Source of the DNA: Bombyx mori
Lineage: Eukaryota > Arthropoda > Insecta > Lepidoptera > Bombycidae
Reading direction: 5' to 3'
Length of the DNA stretch: 64,000 bases
Assembly (NCBI RefSeq): GCF_030269925.1
Contig: NC_085109.1
Coordinates: 3,906,001 to 3,970,000, forward strand
Shown here: piece by piece, positions 58,340 through 64,000 of the stretch
How positions within the stretch are numbered: position 1 is the first letter of the stretch
Layout: every line of letters starts with the position of its first letter
The notes under the pieces: model-generated
What the model was told of the DNA's origin: nothing
Databases searched by the model: none
The model's input: only the letters and a program-made list of their open reading frames with translations
Translations under genes and position numbers: made by a program

Positions 58340-61300
58340 TTTAATTTTAATTTAACTCTGCCATTGCCGGTCCCAAGCCCGGATGAGAAAAGAGGAGGGT
58401 TGAGTAGAGCTGGACATTCCTACCGTAAAATGTCAACGCCGAGCACTGGGCGGCGGGAAATAACCCAACCCCCGGATCCAACCAGTGACCCGGAGCGGGA
58501 CCAGCTGCCGTGAAGGACTAAATCCCTTCGAAATACTGATGTGGAAGGACGTGGGAACCCACCACAATTACATCCCAAGAGAGTCATGGACAGAGAAACA
58601 TTTGAAAGTGATTTGTCGGGTGATCCGGCTGACGCCCGGCGCCTTTCGGTACCCGGGCCGGATGGTGTGAAGTATGCTACCGAAGCTTCCAAAGAGGCGA
58701 GCCTTCAGGCCTCTGCAGAAGGACATGCTACTGTTGGCACTAAAACTACAGGAAATAATTTCTCAATGCGATCCCATCAGCGCATTGGCACCTGGAACGT
58801 TAATGGGCTGCTTCAAGCAGGCAAATTGAGCATAGTGGACAAAGAAAGAGAGAATCATAACTTACCTATCTTGGGCCTCAGCGAAACACATATACGAGGC
58901 CAGGGACATTTCACGACTTCGTCAGGAAGCACACTTTACTTCTCCGGGTTAGAAGACTCTAGCCGGAGCGGCGTTGGAATACTTTTACCACGGAATATGA
59001 ACAAATTTGTCCTCGGATACAATCCGGTGTCGGATAGGATAATAACAATGAAGCTGAACACCAAACCCTGTCTCCTCAATATCGTTCAAATTTATGCTCC
59101 AACAGCTCAGTCCACGGAAGAGGATATCGATGGGTTTTACGATGCACTTGAAAAAACCCTAGACGATATTCCAAGTAGACAGATCACAGTAATCTTGGGA
59201 GACTGGAATGCCAAGATAGGTAACACAGAATCAATTCCAGAAACTAGCGACGTCATCGGGAAGTATGGTCTGGGCACTAGAAACGAACGTGGACAAAGGC
59301 TTGCGGAGTTCTGTATTGGTAGAGGTCTGAGTATTACGAATACAATGTTTCAGCACCATAAGAGGCGACTGTACACATGGAGATCTCCTGGCGATCGATT
59401 CAGAAACCAGATAGACTATGTATTAGTGGACAAGCGCTGGAGATCTTCCGTAAAAAATGTAAAGACCTTTCCTGGGGCCGAATGTGGTTCTGATCACACA
59501 CTGCTCGTCGCCTTCTTCTCCCTCCGGCTTAAAGCTGTCCACCAAAACTCACGACTCAAACCTAGATCACTAAATCCAATAGAAGAAGCTCATTTTCGGA
59601 ATTTGATTGAAACAAAGCTTGCCAAATCCCCTTTATCACTGACGGAGGATGCAGAATCTATGTGGATGAATCTGGAAAGTAAAATAAATGATGCCCTTGT
59701 AGATGTTACCTCTCAAAGAGAAAAAGATCCCAGGAGATCCACATGGATAACAGACCAAACATGGAGCCTAATCCAGCGCAGAAAAGATGTCAAAGTCAGA
59801 GGCCTACAGAATCCTGAGATACGTAGGGAATACTCTGAGATTTGTAAAGCAGTCCAAAGAGAATGCCGCAGAGACAAAAATAAATTTATTATGGGCATAT
59901 GTCGAGAGGTGGAATCACACGCGCTAAAGCTGCAAACTTCAGATCTGTTCAAGAAAGTCCGTCTGCTAAGTAGAAAATTCAAGCCCAAATCTTGGGTCAT
60001 AGAAAACTCTGAAGGACTACCACTGCATGAACTGCACGAAATCACGGAACGCTGGCGTGGCTACTGTGAGCAACTCTATAAAGCTCCCCATGAATCTACC
60101 GAAAGCCGGTTCGACTGGAAAGATCTTGAATTGGAGCCTAATATTCTGAGATCAGAGGTAACGGGTGCAATCGACCGGCTCAAATCAAAGAAGGCTCCCG
60201 GACCTGACGATATCACATCGGAGATCCTCAAGGCTCTTGGTGACAATGGCTTGGATGTACTCCATAAGATTTGCAATCACGTATGGCAAAACGGTGAATG
60301 GCCCAAAAACTGGACGCGGTCTGTAATTATCCCACTGCACAAGAAAGGTTCAACTAGAAAATGTGATAATTACCGCACCCTGGCCCTCATCTCTCACGCT
60401 AGCAAAGTTCTTTTGCATGTAATAAACAGCAGGATTCGTTACTATCTGGACTGGCAGATCCCGCAGGAACAAGCTGGATTTGTAAAAGGCAAGGGCACGA
60501 GGGAGCAAATACTGAACGTGAGACAGATTGTGGAAAAGTGCTACGAATTCGACACGCCGGTCATCATGTGTTTCGTTGACTATAGTAAGGCTTTTGACTG
60601 TGTTGACTGGAACTGCTTGTGGGATGTCCTCACAGAGTTGGGGGTCCCTCGCCACCTTACTGCACTCCTTCAGTCATTATACTACAACAGCCAGGGAGTA
60701 GTGAGAATCGATAGGACTGCATCTGACTCGTTCAAATTTCACAAGGGCGTGCGGCAGGGCTGCATCCTGTCACCCATCCTGTTCAATATTTACGGCGAAT
60801 ACATCGTCAGGAAAACATGCGATGGATGGGATGGTGGTATTACCGTCGGAGGCTGTAAAATCTCTAACTTACGCTACGCTGACGACACCACTCTCCTGGC
60901 AGCCAGCGAAATCGAGATGAGCAAGTTCTTGGACAGGATGGAGCGCATTAGCAAAGACCTCGGACTCGCGATAAACAGATCTAAAACGAAGGTCATGATC
61001 GTTGATCGCACAGGCAGACTGGAGCTCAGCGGTACACTTAATTTAGAAGTAACGGACAACTTTGTTTACCTGGGCTCCAACATCAGCAACAATGGCTCTT
61101 GTGAACCGGAAATTCGTAGACGGATTGGGATGGCAAAAGGTGCCATGTCTCAGCTGGACAAAATATGGAAGGACAAAAATATCTCTATGAACACCAAGAG
61201 CAACCTAGTCCGCACACTAGTGTTTTCAATATTCATATACGGAGCAGAGACATGGACTATAAAGAAAGCTGACCGCAATCGGATTGATACCTTCGAAATG

Positions 61301-61682
61301 TGGTGCTGGAGGAGGATGTTGGGTATTCCCTGGACCGCACGCCGCACCAATCTATCCATCCTAGCTCAGTTGAAGATCCGGACTAGACTCTCCACCATTT
61401 GCATGCGAAGGATTCTTGAATACTTTGGCCACATCGCAAGGAAAGACAGTGACAACTTAGAGAAATTGATGGTCACTGGAAAGGTCGAAGGCAAGCGACT
61501 AAGAGGCAGGAACCCGACCCGTTGGACGGACCAGATTCGTGCAGCCCTGGATACCACAGTGCACGATGCTCTGCACTCAGCTGCAGATAGGAACAGATGG
61601 CGGTGCACTATAAAAAACAATCTGTTTCAAGGCCATGACCACGACCCTCAGTAATGAGGAAACCGACGCAAGGAGGAGATAA
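58340..61682 (+). mobile_element. RTE/BovB-type LINE, apparently full length
   Basis: The element begins near CTCTGCCATTGCCGGTCCC with a GC-rich leader of about 200 bp, carries one long ORF and ends in GAGGAAACCGACGC...GGAGGAGATAAG about 30 bp past the stop. That short 3' UTR is usual for RTE elements. Neither end is fixed by a clear target duplication, so both boundaries are approximate. Confidence 0.85.
58541..61654 (+). CDS. RTE-type endonuclease-reverse transcriptase, uninterrupted
   Basis: A 1037-codon ORF without stop or frameshift encodes the complete LINE replication protein. The apurinic-type endonuclease spans about 80-330: GTWNVN (83-88), LSETH (113-117), GDWNAKIG (220-227), QIDYVLVD (290-297) and GSDHTLL (316-322, with the catalytic His). 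The reverse transcriptase spans about 545-800: KAPGPD (551-556), FVDYSKAFD (678-686), GVRQGCILSP (736-745) and RYADD (778-782). The C-terminal domain carries MWCWRRMLGIPW and GRNPTRWTDQ. Order and motifs match the RTE/BovB clade, which nicks target DNA and reverse-transcribes its own RNA on the nick. The first ATG is chosen by length; the Met at residue 76 before RSHQRIGTWN is an alternative. All catalytic residues that I can check are present, so the copy may still be active. Confidence 0.95.
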   Translation: MEGRGNPPQLHPKRVMDRETFESDLSGDPADARRLSVPGPDGVKYATEASKEASLQASAEGHATVGTKTTGNNFSMRSHQRIGTWNVNGLLQAGKLSIVDKERENHNLPILGLSETHIRGQGHFTTSSGSTLYFSGLEDSSRSGVGILLPRNMNKFVLGYNPVSDRIITMKLNTKPCLLNIVQIYAPTAQSTEEDIDGFYDALEKTLDDIPSRQITVILGDWNAKIGNTESIPETSDVIGKYGLGTRNERGQRLAEFCIGRGLSITNTMFQHHKRRLYTWRSPGDRFRNQIDYVLVDKRWRSSVKNVKTFPGAECGSDHTLLVAFFSLRLKAVHQNSRLKPRSLNPIEEAHFRNLIETKLAKSPLSLTEDAESMWMNLESKINDALVDVTSQREKDPRRSTWITDQTWSLIQRRKDVKVRGLQNPEIRREYSEICKAVQRECRRDKNKFIMGICREVESHALKLQTSDLFKKVRLLSRKFKPKSWVIENSEGLPLHELHEITERWRGYCEQLYKAPHESTESRFDWKDLELEPNILRSEVTGAIDRLKSKKAPGPDDITSEILKALGDNGLDVLHKICNHVWQNGEWPKNWTRSVIIPLHKKGSTRKCDNYRTLALISHASKVLLHVINSRIRYYLDWQIPQEQAGFVKGKGTREQILNVRQIVEKCYEFDTPVIMCFVDYSKAFDCVDWNCLWDVLTELGVPRHLTALLQSLYYNSQGVVRIDRTASDSFKFHKGVRQGCILSPILFNIYGEYIVRKTCDGWDGGITVGGCKISNLRYADDTTLLAASEIEMSKFLDRMERISKDLGLAINRSKTKVMIVDRTGRLELSGTLNLEVTDNFVYLGSNISNNGSCEPEIRRRIGMAKGAMSQLDKIWKDKNISMNTKSNLVRTLVFSIFIYGAETWTIKKADRNRIDTFEMWCWRRMLGIPWTARRTNLSILAQLKIRTRLSTICMRRILEYFGHIARKDSDNLEKLMVTGKVEGKRLRGRNPTRWTDQIRAALDTTVHDALHSAADRNRWRCTIKNNLFQGHDHDPQ

Positions 61683-62900
61683 GTTTAAAGCTTACAATAT
61701 AGTTTATACTTCATGTACTTACCGAAAGTAAGATACTCCGGCCGTTAAATTGCTTTTTCGGGCCTTATTTTTGCAACTTTTGAATACACACTGCGGTATT
61801 GTGAGACGGGTTGACATTGGCTGTGTTTGAAGTGAACTAAACAAAATAAGAGCTCACATTTCAAGTGCGCTGTTATTTGACGAGACGGATTTTATGCACC
61901 GACCCGAAATCTAGTTACTATTGTTGATCGAAGATTTCAAAGCAATCACGTCCGCGTCATTTACGCAATTCAAAGCAAGCACGTCATTTAATAATTATGG
62001 GACAATGTTCATTTCTCATTCAATACTTGGCAACCTTATACATATTATTTTGAAGTAGGTAGCCAGCCAGCGATGTGTTTGAATGTTTGAATGAATTTCC
62101 TAGAAAAGTCTAGTACATACACGTGTTACTGTATATTTAAAAAAAAAAACAATTTAGCGAAATGTAAAATGACGTGGGTCACTTATAAGATTATTTTTTA
62201 TCTATTTTTTTATCGGTGTTAATTACAAAGATCGAAAGATTAAGTATTCGTTATCTACTTACCGCCTGTACAAATAATTTGAAATAGAATACATCTTTTT
62301 TAAATCTAAGCTTTACAATTACTATTAACAAAGGCTTCGGAAATCGCTCCTTTATTGTTCTTTATATGTTTTTATTTAGGTGTTTTCCCCCACGCCGTTC
62401 AAAGAGCAAGTACAGTTTGTACACGGATACATAAACTAGAATTCTACTAGGTGTATTTCATGGATAGTTTCGTAACGCATATTACGCATTGGCCACGGTC
62501 AAATATTGTATGTTAGTAATAAATGTCGAATTTATAATAAAATACTAATATAGATCTTAATATATGTATCCTTTTTTTATCTTCAACAATAAGGAATATT
62601 TTGCCAGTTAACAGTTTTGTTTCTGTTCGTAATTTTTGTTTATAGTTTGGTTATAAAAAAAGGCGCCATAGGAGTTGAAGTGATTGATTTCGTTGAACCC
62701 TAATTAAATACCTAATTATGAAAAAGCTTCATTAAAAAGTAAATAATTTACTTCTCTAGTTTAAATATCATAACCCCATAGTATATCTGCGGCGACCAAG
62801 CTAGTCACTCTTATCTCTTTTGCATGCTTGCGTAGAAGAGGATGAACGATTCGTTAATCTTCCGCCAATTTACTATTACAAAATGTATGTCTACACTTTC
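61683..62900. other. No feature recognised
   Basis: AT-rich sequence downstream of the LINE. Confidence 0.45.
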
Positions 62901-62939
62901 CTTCCGACTCGCGTGGGAAAGTTGCCGAGAAGTGCATTA

Positions 62940-63060
62940 TCTGTGGTCAAGACGTCATAATGAGTTTGAGAGGACTTTTTGGCGGGAACGCGAGGAATAA
63001 AGTTGTGTGGTTTGTTTTATTTTGTCTGTTTAGTGTTTCTTCAGGTTTAAATGTGTAATA
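62940..63060 (+). promoter_or_regulatory. Candidate promoter with CRE-like and E2F-like sites
   Basis: An AGACGTCATAAT motif (CRE-like, about 62950) is followed about 30 bp on by TTTTTGGCGGGAACGCG (about 62977-62993), which contains the E2F consensus TTTGGCGGGAA. It sits upstream of the candidate start codon at 63103. Binding is inference. Confidence 0.35.
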
Positions 63061-63102
63061 ACGGTTGTTTATTAACTGTTTAATATCTGTGAAAGTGCAC
63101 AA

Positions 63103-63163
63103 ATGTGGGAAAATGAAACAAAGCCGCTGGAGGGCTTATCGGGATCCTCTAAAAAAAATTTCA
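63103..63163 (+). CDS. Candidate first coding exon, plus strand
   Basis: An ATG in a reasonable context (CACAAATGT) opens MWENETKPLEGLSGSSKKNFS. A possible donor (TTCA|GTAAAT) lies at 63164, just before an in-frame TAG at 63169. If spliced there it is a 20-codon N-terminus of a gene continuing beyond the window. The protein is not recognised and the exon is short, so this is tentative. Confidence 0.25.
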
Positions 63164-63171
63164 GTAAATAG

Positions 63172-64000
63172 CCACCATTTTAGTGAGATTATATTTCATC
63201 CCCTATCATCTCATTTCATCTAATTTCATCCCAGTTGATTAATGTCTCAAATTAATCATCTTCATTTCATTTCATTGATCTCCATATTATCATTTTTCAT
63301 AAAAATAAGAATATAAATTAAAAAAAGACATGACTTAAAGGTCTTAGTTACCAGGTCATAAAATCCCTTAAAAAAATGCGTTTGAGTTATTAAATTTTTT
63401 TACAGTGCATTGTTAATCGTATGATATTGATCTATAAAATAAAATAAAACATTAATTTATATTATTACGATGACTCATGGACATGAAAAAATATTGTAAA
63501 TAAATATCACTTTCAACTTTTCTGCGACAAATTTAAAAATTCAGGTTACAAGGGGTTTTCACGTTGGCATAATGCCATTGTTCTAAATACACTCGTGTAC
63601 TTAAATAAACTGGCGTGAATTAACTTATTTAGACACTATTGTAACTGGACGGTTAATAGGGCAAACAAATTAGATATATGTTCTATAAAATATCTAAGTA
63701 CTTATTTGAAAAATATCTCGATTGTTCTGAAACGGAGGGACCGTTGGCACCACAATAACTGAAATGGACATTGTGAAATGACATATTCTCTGCCCGAGAG
63801 AGTCAGATCCATTTCAAACAGACTAAATAGGAGTTCAGGTGCTCCATGGCATTTGTCTGTCACATATGGGGTCACGGACTCTTAGAGACGACAATACCTA
63901 CACTTCCACTATCGATCCTTTGTAGTCTTCATACTTATTTTCTGACGTATATGCCTCGATTTCCAGTTATGATGGGAAACTCGCATGAACGGATATTAAC
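63172..64000. other. No feature recognised
   Basis: AT-rich, with a TTTCAT-rich low-complexity patch at about 63190-63300. Confidence 0.45.

Noticed and set aside
59713..61620. Minus-strand ORFs of 61-110 codons within the RTE ORF.
   Set aside because: They are antisense shadows of the 1037-codon coding frame.

Overview
The window reads as lepidopteran nuclear DNA, most likely domestic silkworm (Bombyx mori) or a close Bombyx relative. It is AT-rich with sparse, intron-split genes. It is crowded with two SINE families that I associate with Bombyx: a tRNA-headed family of about 430 bp ending in CTAAGCAATAAAA (SINE-B here) and a family with a CTCAGTGGGTCG core and a GGTAGGAAAA tail (SINE-A here). 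The remaining repeats are 3' ends of LINEs, Helitron-type elements, mariner, MITEs, an LTR element and RTE LINEs. Family names are from memory and structural; no library search was possible.

The one host gene identified with confidence lies on the minus strand between 48702 and 28023. It is a bifunctional 6-phosphofructo-2-kinase/fructose-2,6-bisphosphatase (PFKFB) gene. Seven coding exons with matching splice phases give 458 residues, from just before the Walker A loop to a stop codon. Only a short N-terminal exon is missing, upstream of 48.7 kb. The kinase half is divergent, while the phosphatase half keeps both catalytic histidines and the glutamate. About 1 kb of repeat-free 3' UTR seems to follow (28022 to about 27005), and a CpG-rich, TATA-containing stretch near 50.8-50.9 kb is a candidate promoter.

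A second, unidentified minus-strand gene enters from the left edge. Two possible first coding exons, at 13240-13110 and 2663-2464, both end in phase 2 at good donors, as alternative first exons of one gene would; the rest would lie beyond position 1. A possible plus-strand first exon at 63103, behind a CRE/E2F-like stretch, may begin another gene at the right edge.

Mobile DNA by region: 3.5-9.3 kb holds a dead mariner, SINE-B copies and a 5'-truncated RTE LINE inside a TIR element. 12-26 kb holds SINEs, MITEs, Helitrons and a nested stack (mariner in SINE-A, then LINE and SINE-B in a Helitron). 28-49 kb holds PFKFB introns packed with repeats that come within 20-65 bp of most exon edges, including a gypsy-type LTR element at 34.3-37.7 kb with nearly identical LTRs but almost no pol. 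49-57 kb holds scattered old repeats. 58.3-61.7 kb holds an RTE/BovB-type LINE with an uninterrupted 1037-codon endonuclease-reverse transcriptase ORF, which may be intact. No CRISPR array, rRNA gene, true tRNA gene or bacterial-style operon was seen.
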